A DNA stretch of 39,581 bases from Caldilineales bacterium (GTDB lineage: Bacteria > Chloroflexota > Anaerolineae > JAAEKA01). The position numbers were made by a program, and so were the translations under genes. The notes under the pieces were generated by a model. It was not told the origin of the DNA, made no database searches, and saw nothing but the letters and a program-made list of their open reading frames with translations. Within the stretch, counting starts at the first letter, position 1; every line of letters starts with the position of its first letter. Positions 1-8,177 of this stretch are shown here, one piece after another. The stretch lies in the NCBI GenBank assembly GCA_025055015.1, contig JANWYQ010000139.1:1-39581 (forward strand), in the 5' to 3' direction.

Positions 1-1
1 G

Positions 2-2431
2 GCGTCGCCGCTCCGACAGCCCCAGGGGCAGGGCATAGATGTAGTAGATGTGGGTCTTGGTGAGCACGTAGCGGTCGTTGCGCCAGTTCTCCCAGCGGAA
101 CCAAAGCCAGAAGAGAGCGACTGCCAGGAACACCGCGTAGACCGCCGAAAGCGCGCCAGGCAGCCCCCGAATGGTGAAGTCGGTGAGAACCCACAAGACA
201 ACGGTGCCTGTCACGAAGACAAGAGGAATGATCGCGTCCTTGACCAGAAAGAGAATGTGTTTGCGGTAGACGATCTGGTCCTGGAACTCCGTGGCGCGCT
301 TGCGCTTGCGGGCCTGGCGTTCCTTGATCGTCTGCTCGCGAGCCCGCTTGGGCAGGAGCTGTAGGAACAGCAGGTACAGGTTCTCCGGGAGGGAGGCCAG
401 CGCCCGCCAAACAAACCGTATGGGGTTCACCACGGCCTCCACCAACCTCTGCCATGCGGTCTTGCGCACAGGCAACTTGGTGTCATCCGGCAGGCTGCGA
501 CCGGGGATGGCAGGGATCAGCCGCATTCTCAGGCTGCTGAGCAGCTTGTTGCGCAGGTTCTCCCGCTGTTCCGCCTGGGTGCTGGCGCGCACCTCACCCT
601 GGAGCTGGCGGATCAGGGACTCGATGCGCTCCGGATCGGGCACCATGTCGAAGGCGATGGAGCCCGCTCCCGCCTGGCTGATGGTCATCCAACCGTAGTT
701 GAAGATCTTGGCGATCAAGCTGCTGCGCCGGCTGACATCCTGAATGCGCTCGATGGGCGCCTCCAGCTGGTTCTCGTAGATCAACAGAACCCGGTCGTGG
801 CGCAGGATGCGGCGGTCGGTGATGACGTAGTAGTCGTTGAAGTAGTCAACCACGTACCAGGCGAGCAGCGGCAGGAAGATTACGCCAAAGGCCAGAAGGC
901 CGGCCAGCGGCGTCATCGGCCCACCGGGCAAGAACTCCAACAGCACTGCGAGGCCGCCCACCACCAGCAACGCCAGCACCGCCACTGCCACTATGCGCAA
1001 GATCAGATACAGGACGTGCCGGCGAGTGACCACCAGGATCTCTTCCTCGTCCCCTTGCCAGCGGAACCTCTTCTCCTTGGGCTTGATCATCATGGCCGCC
1101 CAAAGAGGGGTCCCCTCCCACAGGTCAGGCCGGCTGTGCAGCAGGTAGAGCACATCGTCGTGTTGCAGGGTCAGCCAGTCGCTGCCGTCCAGGGGAGGCT
1201 GGCCATCGCCGTTGCTGGGCTGCACGATGGAGCGCACCGTAGCGGTGTGGCGATCGCCGGACACCAGCGCTCGCAGGCCGTAGACGTCCCCCTGGCCGAT
1301 GGCGATGGTGTGCCGTGGGCGCTCGCGTCCCTTCTCGTCGGTAGCCCGCACCAGCGCGCGGCCGGCTGTGAGCACGTAGAGCTTGGTGCCGTGCTGGCCT
1401 TGGCGGGTGACGTCCAAGTTGGCCGGCACGTGCTCCCAACCGGCCACCGACGCCAACGCGTGCCAGTGCGCGTCCGTCAGCCCCCTATGCCCCTGATGCC
1501 CGTGGTGCTCTACTGGCTCCTTGTGCTCCGCCGTCGCCGGCAAGAAGAGAGCCTCCCGAGAGAGGGCCTCCCGCAGCCGGCCTGCGACGTCCAAGCGGTG
1601 ATGCAGCATGTAGTCGAAATCGGGGAAGCGCACCAGCAGCTGCTGCACCTCCAACGGCTGCATCCGGATCAGTTTGACCTTGGTCAGCGCCTCGGCCGTC
1701 ACCGTGACAAGGCCAGGTATCCCCAGCGCGCCGCCGATAAACCAGTTGCCGGCCGTGAGGATGGCCGGCAGCTGGGCAAACCCCTGCTCGGCGACGACCT
1801 GAGGCGAGGCGGCCACGGTCGTCGGCTTGCCGCCCACCACCATGGTCTCCCGCTGCGCAGTGACCCTGACCTGACCTTGGTCAACGATCCACAGATACCC
1901 CTCGGCGTCGTCGGCCTGGCAGATGGTCTGCCCAGGCTTGAACTCGTGGGTGGTCACGCGGGTAGCCAGCTGCTGGATCTGATCGTCGTCCAGGGAGCGC
2001 AAGAGAGGCACGGCCTGCAGCCGCGCAGCCGCAGGGCTCTGCACCACCGACCACAGATCAGGGTACTTGGTCAACAGCTCGGCGAAGAGGGCAGCCGGCA
2101 CCCGCAGCACCAGCGACGGCTTGATGGCCTGCGCCGTGCTGGCATACCCCCGGCCGCGAAAGAGGGCTTGGTGCGCGAAGTAGTCCCCCTTGCGGTGTAC
2201 CACCGACCACCATTCCTCCCGGTTCGGCGACAGAATCGCCTGGCGCACCTCGCCGTCGTAGACCACGTAAGCGTCGTCGGCCTGGGTGTACGCGTCGAAG
2301 ATCACCTGGCTCTCTGCGTACTCTTTCAGCTCAGCCTCGTCGGCCAGCTTCTCCACGTCCGCCTTCGACCAGCCTTTGGTAAGGGGGTGCTGACGCAAGA
2401 AGTTGATCAACTCTTGGCGCAAGATGCTCAT
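2..2431 (-). CDS. Multi-domain membrane protein: three cyclic-nucleotide-binding-like domains plus two bacterial PH (bPH2) domains, 3' end outside the window
   Basis: An open minus-strand frame of 810 codons runs off the left edge, so the ORF track does not list it. The ATG at 2431 follows AAGG about 9 nt upstream. Residues roughly 30-120, 135-270 and 325-440 look like three cAMP-receptor-type beta-barrel domains (GEVRQAIL, GQVRVTAQ and GRALVRAT strands; short phosphate-loop-like turns). Two hydrophobic helices near 475-515 are followed by a bPH2 (DUF304-type) motif, YYVITDRRILRHDRVL, near 530. A second helix pair near 725-780 precedes another PH start, NDRYVLTKTHIYYIY. I infer a membrane protein whose cytosolic sensor part binds nucleotides or acts as a scaffold. 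Ligand and output are unknown, and a canonical R-in-PBC cAMP pocket is not obvious in any repeat. Its own promoter lies at 2511-2539. Domain assignment is fairly sure; function is not. Confidence 0.8.
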   Translation of the reverse strand, partial: MSILRQELINFLRQHPLTKGWSKADVEKLADEAELKEYAESQVIFDAYTQADDAYVVYDGEVRQAILSPNREEWWSVVHRKGDYFAHQALFRGRGYASTAQAIKPSLVLRVPAALFAELLTKYPDLWSVVQSPAAARLQAVPLLRSLDDDQIQQLATRVTTHEFKPGQTICQADDAEGYLWIVDQGQVRVTAQRETMVVGGKPTTVAASPQVVAEQGFAQLPAILTAGNWFIGGALGIPGLVTVTAEALTKVKLIRMQPLEVQQLLVRFPDFDYMLHHRLDVAGRLREALSREALFLPATAEHKEPVEHHGHQGHRGLTDAHWHALASVAGWEHVPANLDVTRQGQHGTKLYVLTAGRALVRATDEKGRERPRHTIAIGQGDVYGLRALVSGDRHTATVRSIVQPSNGDGQPPLDGSDWLTLQHDDVLYLLHSRPDLWEGTPLWAAMMIKPKEKRFRWQGDEEEILVVTRRHVLYLILRIVAVAVLALLVVGGLAVLLEFLPGGPMTPLAGLLAFGVIFLPLLAWYVVDYFNDYYVITDRRILRHDRVLLIYENQLEAPIERIQDVSRRSSLIAKIFNYGWMTISQAGAGSIAFDMVPDPERIESLIRQLQGEVRASTQAEQRENLRNKLLSSLRMRLIPAIPGRSLPDDTKLPVRKTAWQRLVEAVVNPIRFVWRALASLPENLYLLFLQLLPKRAREQTIKERQARKRKRATEFQDQIVYRKHILFLVKDAIIPLVFVTGTVVLWVLTDFTIRGLPGALSAVYAVFLAVALFWLWFRWENWRNDRYVLTKTHIYYIYALPLGLSERRR

Positions 2432-2510
2432 AGGCGACCTTCGCTGCTAACACCGAGCCTCAAGCAGGCGCCAGACCATCCCAGGCCAGCGGGCCTGGCG
2501 CTTGTGGCCG

Positions 2511-2539
2511 AGTATACCACACCTTGCGCTCGATGACCA
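2511..2539 (-). promoter_or_regulatory. Sigma-70-type promoter for the CNB/PH membrane protein gene
   Basis: On the minus strand TGGTCA (2534-2539) and TATACT (2511-2516) are separated by exactly 17 bp. The predicted leader is about 70 nt and carries a small perfect hairpin, CCAGGCC-AGCG-GGCCTGG (plus strand 2481-2498). The -10 is near consensus; the -35 matches 4 of 6. Confidence 0.55.
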
Positions 2540-2562
2540 TTTGTTCTAACACCCCATTGCGC

Positions 2563-3696
2563 CTAGGGCAGCGTCAGCCGACGCAAGGTCACCTCGGCTA
2601 GCCGGTCTGGCGCCACCTGTACTCCCAGCCCCGGACCCCTCGGCACGGTGATGGTCGAGTCGGCGTTCAGCTCGAAGTTCGGCTCGGCGATGTCCCGGTG
2701 GAAGTAGCGGGCCGAGGCCGAGATGTCGCCGGGCAGGGTGAAGTTGGGCAAGGAGGCCAGGGCCACGTTGCCCGCCCGGCCGACGTTGGTCTCCAACATG
2801 CCGCCGCACCACACCGGCACCCCGCGCTGGGCGCACAGGTCGTGGATCGCCACTGCGGCCGTGAAGCCGCCGACGCGGCCGACCTTGATGTTGATCACCC
2901 GGCAGGCGCCGATGTCCAGCGCCCAGCGCGCGTGCTCCGGCGAGGTGATGCTCTCGTCCAGGCAGATGGGCGTGCGCAGCAGCCGCTGCAGCGCGGCGTG
3001 GTCTACGATGTCCTCGTGGTGGAGCGGCTGCTCGATCAGCAGCAAGTCGAACTGGTCCAGGGCCTGCAGCGTGGCCGCGTCGGCCAGGGTATAGGCCGAG
3101 TTGGCGTCTACCTGCAGGGGCAGGTCGGGCCAGCGCTCGCGCACGGCGCGCACCACGGCCACATCCCACCCCGGCTTGATCTTGAGCTTCACCCGGCCGT
3201 AGCCGGCTGCCACGTAGCCCTCCACCTGGGCCAGCAGCTCGTCCAGGGTCGGCTCGATGCCCACGCTCACCCCCACGGGCACGGCCGACCTTGCCACAAC
3301 GCCTCTGGCGACCGCCGAGGCCTGCGCCAGGAGCTGGGCCAACGAGACACCCTGGGCCTGGGCGAAGAGGTCCCACAGGGCGTTCTCCAGCGCGGCCCGG
3401 GCCATGGGGTGGCCGCGCACCCGCCGGAAGCGCTGCGCAGCCTCCTGGGGAGAGCGCAGCTCCCAGCCCAGCACCAGAGGCGCCAACACGTCCCGCAGGA
3501 TGTGCCACGCAGTCTCGATGGTCTCGTAGGAGTACCACGGCCCGGCCTGGGCCACGCACTCCCCCCAGCCCACCAGGCCGTCGCCCTCCACGGCCACCAG
3601 GATAGTGGGCCGGGTGTCCTCGCGGCCAAAGCTGGTCTCGAAGGGGTGGACGAAGGGGAGCTCGATGTAGTAGAGGTGGAGGCGGTGGAGGCGCAT
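2563..3696 (-). CDS. menC: Enolase-superfamily MenC / N-succinylamino acid racemase
   Basis: 377 aa, the usual length for o-succinylbenzoate synthase/N-acylamino acid racemase enzymes. The second-half catalytic set is complete: KLKIK near residue 170 (the acid/base Lys pair position), the metal ligands in VDAN (~196), IEQPL (~220) and CLDES (~243), and the opposite-face Lys in NIKVG (~269). The N-terminal capping domain (residues 1-130) is normal. The ATG at 3696 is chosen because GGGAG precedes it by 7 nt; an in-frame ATG at 3720 has no such site. The neighbour upstream is a COG3375 GNAT protein, a pairing known from the N-succinylamino acid racemase route that converts D- to L-amino acids. 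No other menaquinone gene is in view, so racemase is at least as likely as MenC. The third gene of that route, an M20 desuccinylase, is not in the window. Confidence 0.88.
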   Translation of the reverse strand: MRLHRLHLYYIELPFVHPFETSFGREDTRPTILVAVEGDGLVGWGECVAQAGPWYSYETIETAWHILRDVLAPLVLGWELRSPQEAAQRFRRVRGHPMARAALENALWDLFAQAQGVSLAQLLAQASAVARGVVARSAVPVGVSVGIEPTLDELLAQVEGYVAAGYGRVKLKIKPGWDVAVVRAVRERWPDLPLQVDANSAYTLADAATLQALDQFDLLLIEQPLHHEDIVDHAALQRLLRTPICLDESITSPEHARWALDIGACRVINIKVGRVGGFTAAVAIHDLCAQRGVPVWCGGMLETNVGRAGNVALASLPNFTLPGDISASARYFHRDIAEPNFELNADSTITVPRGPGLGVQVAPDRLAEVTLRRLTLP

Positions 3697-3817
3697 GGAA
3701 CGTCTCCCGTAACCAGTCATGCGTACAAGAGCAGAGAGGGGTGTGAGCCCTGCGCAAGGCAAGGCGACGCGACGCCGCCGGATGCCCTTGGCCCTCCGCT
3801 GCGCAGTTCGCCGCCCA

Positions 3818-3844
3818 GGCGCGGGCCGCCTGGCCCCGCGCGCC
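3818..3844 (-). terminator. Possible terminator hairpin after the GNAT gene
   Basis: Directly after the GNAT stop codon the minus strand can fold GGCGCGCGGGGCC-AGGC-GGCCCGCGCC with a small bulge. No T-run follows, so this is only a GC-rich stem in the right place. Confidence 0.3.
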
Positions 3845-4732
3845 TCACCGGGACAGCTTCTCCCGAGCCAGAAGGTAGTAGCCCAAGGCCCCGCGCCGGA
3901 CAAAATCCACGACCGTGTAGCCGCCGGCAAAGGCCTCCTGAAACACCCGCCGAGTGAACAGGCGCCAGCGCCAGGCCAGGGCCGCGTCCGCAGCCTTGAG
4001 GGCCTGAAAGTCGGCCGGGATCGGCACCCACAGCCGATCCTGGCCGGCCGCGAGGGCACTCTCCGGCGGCGCCGGCCAGGCGCCCTGGGTCGGCAGAGCG
4101 GCGTCGGGAAGGTCCACCGGCGAGGGATCGGCGCCGGCCAGGCGGTCAACCACCCGCCGGCCGGCGATCCACCAGGCTACCTCAAAGCGGTCGCTGGGCA
4201 GCCCCACGTTGAGCGCGTCCCGCATCTCGCCGTACAGGTTGACCAGGTAAGTGCGGCACACTGCGCCCAGCTTGCGGAAGTTCAGGCTAGCGTTGCGGGC
4301 CTCCAAGGGGTCGAAGGTCCAGGTGATGAGCTCGATGCCCTGGGCCAACACGTGCTCGCGCTGGGCCAGCTTCAGGCGATAGCCCACCGACCGATCGCGG
4401 TAGGCCGGCAACACCCCGGCCATGTGCGAGCAGTGCTTCAGGCGGCCCGTCGGCGTCAGCCCGAGAAACCCAAACACGAAGCCCACCGGCCGGCTGCCCT
4501 GCGCCGGCTCCGGTCGAGCACCGCCAACGTCGGCGCCCTGGGCGCTCTCCAGATTGCCGGCCTGAGCATGGTCGAAGGCCAACAACAACAGCCCGCCGTT
4601 CTTCGCCGCCGTGATCAGCAGATGGCCGGGGACCACGTCCACGTCGGGCAGGCCCCACACCGCCTTCTGCAGCGCCTCGGCAGCCAGGCAGTCGTCGTAG
4701 GTGCGCGCGGGGCGAATCTCGATGCTCAACAC
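3845..4732 (-). CDS. GNAT-superfamily acyltransferase, COG3375-like partner of the racemase
   Basis: 295 aa. The N-terminal part reads like a GNAT fold: the opening strand IEIRPARTYDDCLAAEAL, then KNGGLLLLAFD, VGFVFGFLGL, and the acetyl-/acyl-CoA loop region YRDRSVGYRLKLAQRE near residue 125. The length (~300 aa) and the motif TWTFDPLEARNASLNFRKLG are typical of the COG3375 family often encoded beside N-succinylamino acid racemase, where the partner is an N-succinyltransferase for D-amino acids. That role is inferred from family and context. A Gly/Pro-rich insertion near residue 70 is unusual. The start is GTG at 4732 (GGAGG only 2 nt upstream) or TTG at 4729 (5 nt); the second has better spacing. 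It sits 18 nt after the DUF4097 gene, suggesting read-through from the DUF2089 promoter. Confidence 0.75.
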   Translation of the reverse strand: MLSIEIRPARTYDDCLAAEALQKAVWGLPDVDVVPGHLLITAAKNGGLLLLAFDHAQAGNLESAQGADVGGARPEPAQGSRPVGFVFGFLGLTPTGRLKHCSHMAGVLPAYRDRSVGYRLKLAQREHVLAQGIELITWTFDPLEARNASLNFRKLGAVCRTYLVNLYGEMRDALNVGLPSDRFEVAWWIAGRRVVDRLAGADPSPVDLPDAALPTQGAWPAPPESALAAGQDRLWVPIPADFQALKAADAALAWRWRLFTRRVFQEAFAGGYTVVDFVRRGALGYYLLAREKLSR

Positions 4733-4750
4733 ATCCTCCGGCCGCCGGGC

Positions 4751-5878
4751 TCAGCCGGCCCCCTCTAGGGTGCGCAGCAGGGCCTCGGCCTCCTCCACGG
4801 TGATCTCGCGGCGGGCCAGGCTCTCCAACACCTCCAGCGCAGTGCGTTGAGAAGCCCGCCGGCCGGCGGCCTCGGGCGGCCGGTCAGCCGCCTGCGGGGG
4901 TGGCGCCTGGGTGCGGGCGCTTCCCTGTTGACGGATGCGGATGTCGCCCAGGACGGTCTCCAGGTGCACGTGGGCTTTCGGGTGGTCGTCGGTGATGCTG
5001 ATGCTCCGGCCGCCGCCGACGCGGCTGGCCGGCCCCGGCCGCGCCACCCGCACCTGGGGCAGGTCGGAGGCGATGCTCCCCCGACGGGTGGCGGCCTCCA
5101 CGCGCGCCGACGCGGCAGCCGCCAGGGTCAGCGCGATGTCGCCGGTGGCCGTGGCCACCTGCCACTCGCCGGCGCCGGGGTCGCCTGACAGACGAACATC
5201 TCCCTTGGCGGTCTGCACCCGCAGGGCGGGCAAAGCCACCTCCTCCAGCGTGCAGGAGCTGCGTCCACCCTGCACCACAAGCCGGCCGCCGACCAGCCGC
5301 TGCACGCGGCACTCGCCTGCGCCGAGCTCGACCCGGCACTCGGCCTCGTCCGGGACCTGCCAATCGGCCAGGCTCACGTCGCCGAAGCCGGTCTGGATGC
5401 GAAGCGCGCCGCTGCCGCCGGCCACGGCGATATCTCCCTTGCCGGCGACCGCGTGCACCGCTCCCTGATGCTGGACGACGCGGATGTCTCCTTTGCCCGT
5501 CTGAGCCTGCAGCTCCCCGCGCGCTGCGGAGACGACGATGTTCCCCTTGCCCGTGTTGGCGCGCGCGCCGGCGCTCAGGCGCTCCAGAGACAGGTCGCCG
5601 CGGCCCACGTTGGCCGAGAGGGCAGGGCAGCGGTCGGCAGGCAGGAACAGCGTCACGTCCAGCGGCTGGGGCCGACGGAAGTTGAGCTCGCGCTGGCGCA
5701 CGTGCAGCTCGCCGCCGGCCTGCACGATCTCCAGGTCGCTCTCGTCGCCGGAGTGGATGCGAGCCAGCACCACGATCTGGTCGCCCGACTCGGCCACCGC
5801 TTTCACGTCCCCCAGGCCCACCGACACCTTGACGTGGGCAATGTCGCGCGGATCGAAGCGGCGCTCAATCTCCACCAT
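4751..5878 (-). CDS. DUF4097 beta-solenoid protein with C-terminal SHOCT-like helices
   Basis: 375 aa. Residues about 30-300 are a ladder of short strands with recurring (T/A)GKGDI, GFGDV, AKGDV and ATGDI turns, the signature of DUF4097 putative adhesin/beta-solenoid proteins. A Pro/Ala-rich linker (~320-340) leads to a helical SHOCT-like end (ALEVLESLARREITVEEAEALL). No signal peptide or membrane helix is visible, so I infer a cytosolic or peripheral protein. Related Firmicutes proteins (YvlB/LiaX type) belong to envelope-stress systems; that is family knowledge, not shown here. The ATG follows GAGGAGG by 6 nt and overlaps the DUF2089 gene by 14 nt, so the two are translationally coupled. 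Both end in the same kind of helical hairpin, which suggests direct pairing. Confidence 0.82.
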   Translation of the reverse strand: MVEIERRFDPRDIAHVKVSVGLGDVKAVAESGDQIVVLARIHSGDESDLEIVQAGGELHVRQRELNFRRPQPLDVTLFLPADRCPALSANVGRGDLSLERLSAGARANTGKGNIVVSAARGELQAQTGKGDIRVVQHQGAVHAVAGKGDIAVAGGSGALRIQTGFGDVSLADWQVPDEAECRVELGAGECRVQRLVGGRLVVQGGRSSCTLEEVALPALRVQTAKGDVRLSGDPGAGEWQVATATGDIALTLAAAASARVEAATRRGSIASDLPQVRVARPGPASRVGGGRSISITDDHPKAHVHLETVLGDIRIRQQGSARTQAPPPQAADRPPEAAGRRASQRTALEVLESLARREITVEEAEALLRTLEGAG

Positions 5879-6278
5879 GGGAAGCCTCCTCGGGCGCGCC
5901 GGAGAAGCTGCGCAGCAGCTCCAGCGCCTGGGCAGCGGTGATCTGGCCTGCCTGCAGCCGCTCCAGCACGGCGCGGCGGGGGTCTGAGGCAGCGGCCGGC
6001 GCGGACTGCGGCTGGGGCAGGCCGGGTAGGGCGTCCACCAGCTCCTCCAGCTTGGCGCGCACCGTGGGATAGGAGACGCCCAGGGTCTTCTCCACCTCTT
6101 TGAGGTTGCCTCGGCTGCGCAGGAAGAGCAGCAGAAAGGTCTGTTGGTCCTCGGTGAGGCCGCAGAAGGGGCAGGGCGCGTAGCGGCTGCGCACCAGGGT
6201 GCCGCACGCGTCGCACTGCACCTCGGTGATGGTCAGTGGGCCATGACAGGTCGGGCAGCGTTCCAGGATCTTGCGCAT
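5865..6278 (-). CDS. DUF2089 family zinc-ribbon / helix-turn-helix regulator
   Basis: 137 aa. An N-terminal zinc ribbon shows CPTC, CDAC and CPFC pairs (residues 8-40). A DNA-binding-like helix pair follows, with GNLKEVEKTLGVSYPTVRAKL near residues 57-75, and then a SHOCT-like C-terminal hairpin (LERLQAGQITAAQALELL). This is the complete DUF2089 layout, which family context treats as a small transcription regulator. It is the first gene after the AT-rich promoter at 6395-6423 and overlaps the DUF4097 gene by 14 nt. Autoregulation through the TTGAGA boxes around that promoter is a reasonable inference. The ATG at 6278 has no clear ribosome-binding site. Confidence 0.85.
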   Translation of the reverse strand: MRKILERCPTCHGPLTITEVQCDACGTLVRSRYAPCPFCGLTEDQQTFLLLFLRSRGNLKEVEKTLGVSYPTVRAKLEELVDALPGLPQPQSAPAAASDPRRAVLERLQAGQITAAQALELLRSFSGAPEEASHGGD

Positions 6279-6381
6279 GATGGGGAGACGATCGGCAACG
6301 AGGTTGGATGGCTACACGCCGCCTCTGGTTGTGCTGAGCGGGTTGAGGGCTCGAACCTCTTTTGGCGGCGGAGTAGGGCCG

Positions 6382-6436
6382 ATATTTCTCAAATATTGTA
6401 ATGTATTGTTCTCAAAAAGGCAAAAGTTGCTTGAGA
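6382..6436. promoter_or_regulatory. Operator-like cluster of TTGAGA boxes and a palindrome
   Basis: In an unusually AT-rich stretch, TCTCAA occurs at 6387-6392 and 6410-6415 and its complement TTGAGA at 6431-6436. The outer pair brackets the -35 element as an inverted repeat. A perfect palindrome ATATTT-CTC-AAATAT (6382-6396) overlaps the -10. The layout is that of a repressor or activator site; the binding protein is unknown, DUF2089 being the nearest candidate. Confidence 0.5.
6395..6423 (-). promoter_or_regulatory. Sigma-70-type promoter for the DUF2089-DUF4097 operon
   Basis: On the minus strand TTGCCT (6418-6423) and TACAAT (6395-6400) are spaced by exactly 17 bp, inside the only strongly AT-rich stretch of this region. 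The leader to the DUF2089 ATG is about 110 nt. Confidence 0.7.
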
Positions 6437-6481
6437 TAGTTTATTTTTGCTTCCAAGTCAACGCCGGCGCATCGCCCCTGC

Positions 6482-8062
6482 CTAACCGGAGCGGACCTGC
6501 TGCCACAGGCGGCGCAGCTCCTCGGCTCGCGCCGCGTTCCCTTGCTCGGCGTAGAAGTTGACCAGACGCCCCACGGCCCGCAGCCAACGAAAGCGCAGAT
6601 CCTCCCGCACCGGCTCTAGGAACTCCGGCGGCAGGTAGAGCTCGTCGGGCAACAGCCCCTCCGGCGGGTAGAGGGCCAGCGCCGCCTCCCAAGCCGCAGC
6701 GGCCTCGCTGCGCCGTCCCCCCGCCCACAGCGCCTCCCCCTCGGCCATCAGGCGCTGGAACTCCCACACGTCCACCCACGCCACCTCTGGGCGCAGCCGA
6801 TAGCGGCCACCCTCTAGCTCGATGAAACGCTCGCTGCCGTGCGCTGCGTTCGGCTCCAGCACGCGGCGCAGGGTGGCCAGATAGCTGCGAAAGGCGCTGC
6901 GGCTTCGACGCTCCTCCTCGGGGTTCAGCTCGTCCTGCAGCGGCCAGAGCGCATCCACGATCTCCGTCTGGGTGGCCCCGCGCGGGGCACGCAGGGCCAG
7001 GTAGGCCAGCAGCGAGCGGGTCTTGGCCGAGCGCCACACCTCGGAGGTGTTGGGCAGCGCCTCCCCCTGGCGCACGGCGCGGAAGCCGCCCAACAGGTAG
7101 AGGCGCAAGGGCCAGGGCGGTTCCGCCTCGCCGGCCCGGTCCGCCTCCGTAGCCGGCCGGCTCGGCTCCGCCTGCGCCTGATGGTGCTGCGCCCGCTTGA
7201 CCAGCTCGTTGAGCAGCACCGCGCCGCCAGCGCCGATGCCGACGACCATCACCACTACCGTGGCGATGGGCGCGTCCAACCAGGGAGCGGTCAGGTCCGC
7301 CGTCAGCGCCAAGATCAGCAGGATCAGCCAGGCCAGCAGCCCACGGCCGGCCTGCGATAGGCGCACCCCCGTCTCCAGCTCCTCCAGAGCCAGGAACATG
7401 CGAATACCGATCACCGCCGCGATCAACACAAACGGCTGGGTCGGAAACAGCCCCCACGGCTCGTCCCTGGTGAGCACGCTAATTTGCAGGATCGTGCTGC
7501 CGGTGACCATCAGCAACACGATCCACACGATGTAGCGGCGGAGGATCGGCCGCAGCGAGGGGGACGCCTTCAGCGTTGTGTGGATGTACAGGACGAGGAG
7601 CAGCAGAGCGCTGGCCATAGCCGTGGCGTTCGACAGGCGTGCGTGCTCCGGGCACACGATCCTGGGCAAACCTTGAATGATGGTACATGGGTTGGGCGCG
7701 TCGGCTCCTGCCTTGGGCGCCAACCAGATGAAGTCCACCACCATACGCACCAAGATGAAGGCGATCACCATCCACTCCCACCGCTCCAGGTGTTGCTCGC
7801 GAAACAGCCACAGCAGCCACAGCGCAGACAGGATCACCAGATTTGGCCCCTGGTTGAGGATCAACTGCCACACCAGCCCCGCGCGCCAGGAAAGCCCCGG
7901 CCAGTAGAGCGCCAGGTCCCCGCCGTAGAAGATGATCAGGCCGGCCAGTGCGCCCACAAACCCCCAGGTCACCGGCTGCCGCGGCCGACGCAGCAGGATG
8001 AACACCATCATCCCGGCCAGGAGGGGCAGCATGATGACAGAGAACACGATGGAGGCGCGCAT
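6482..8062 (-). CDS. Membrane-anchored SARP/BTAD-type transcriptional regulator
   Basis: 526 aa. The first ~290 residues hold about eight hydrophobic helices (e.g. IVFSVIMLPLLAGMMVFILL, LLAWLILLILAL). After a charged linker, residues ~315-410 form an OmpR-like winged helix of the SARP kind (LRLYLLGGFRAVRQGE; AKTRSLLAYLALRAPRGATQTEIVDALWP), and residues ~425-526 a bacterial transcriptional activation domain of TPR-like helices. SARP regulators are normally soluble; a polytopic N-terminal membrane part suggests a one-component membrane sensor binding DNA from the membrane. ATG 8062 is preferred over the tracked GTG 8077 because GGAGG sits 6 nt upstream of it. The gene stands alone, 115 nt after the Cas4-like operon. 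The ligand is unknown. Confidence 0.82.
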   Translation of the reverse strand: MRASIVFSVIMLPLLAGMMVFILLRRPRQPVTWGFVGALAGLIIFYGGDLALYWPGLSWRAGLVWQLILNQGPNLVILSALWLLWLFREQHLERWEWMVIAFILVRMVVDFIWLAPKAGADAPNPCTIIQGLPRIVCPEHARLSNATAMASALLLLVLYIHTTLKASPSLRPILRRYIVWIVLLMVTGSTILQISVLTRDEPWGLFPTQPFVLIAAVIGIRMFLALEELETGVRLSQAGRGLLAWLILLILALTADLTAPWLDAPIATVVVMVVGIGAGGAVLLNELVKRAQHHQAQAEPSRPATEADRAGEAEPPWPLRLYLLGGFRAVRQGEALPNTSEVWRSAKTRSLLAYLALRAPRGATQTEIVDALWPLQDELNPEEERRSRSAFRSYLATLRRVLEPNAAHGSERFIELEGGRYRLRPEVAWVDVWEFQRLMAEGEALWAGGRRSEAAAAWEAALALYPPEGLLPDELYLPPEFLEPVREDLRFRWLRAVGRLVNFYAEQGNAARAEELRRLWQQVRSG

Positions 8063-8177
8063 GGCGTCCCTCCACACCCGGCACAGGCGTTTTTACCCCA
8101 TCCAATATCGGGGCATCGAACGTCAGCTCAACCGCTCCTCCCGCCCAGCCAGCCAGACGGGAGAAGATAGCCCGATC

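Noticed and set aside
797-2536. 579-aa plus-strand ORF
   Set aside because: Shadow of the CNB/PH gene on the minus strand: it is His/Gln/Arg-rich with no domain, while the opposite frame is open over the whole length with clear motifs.
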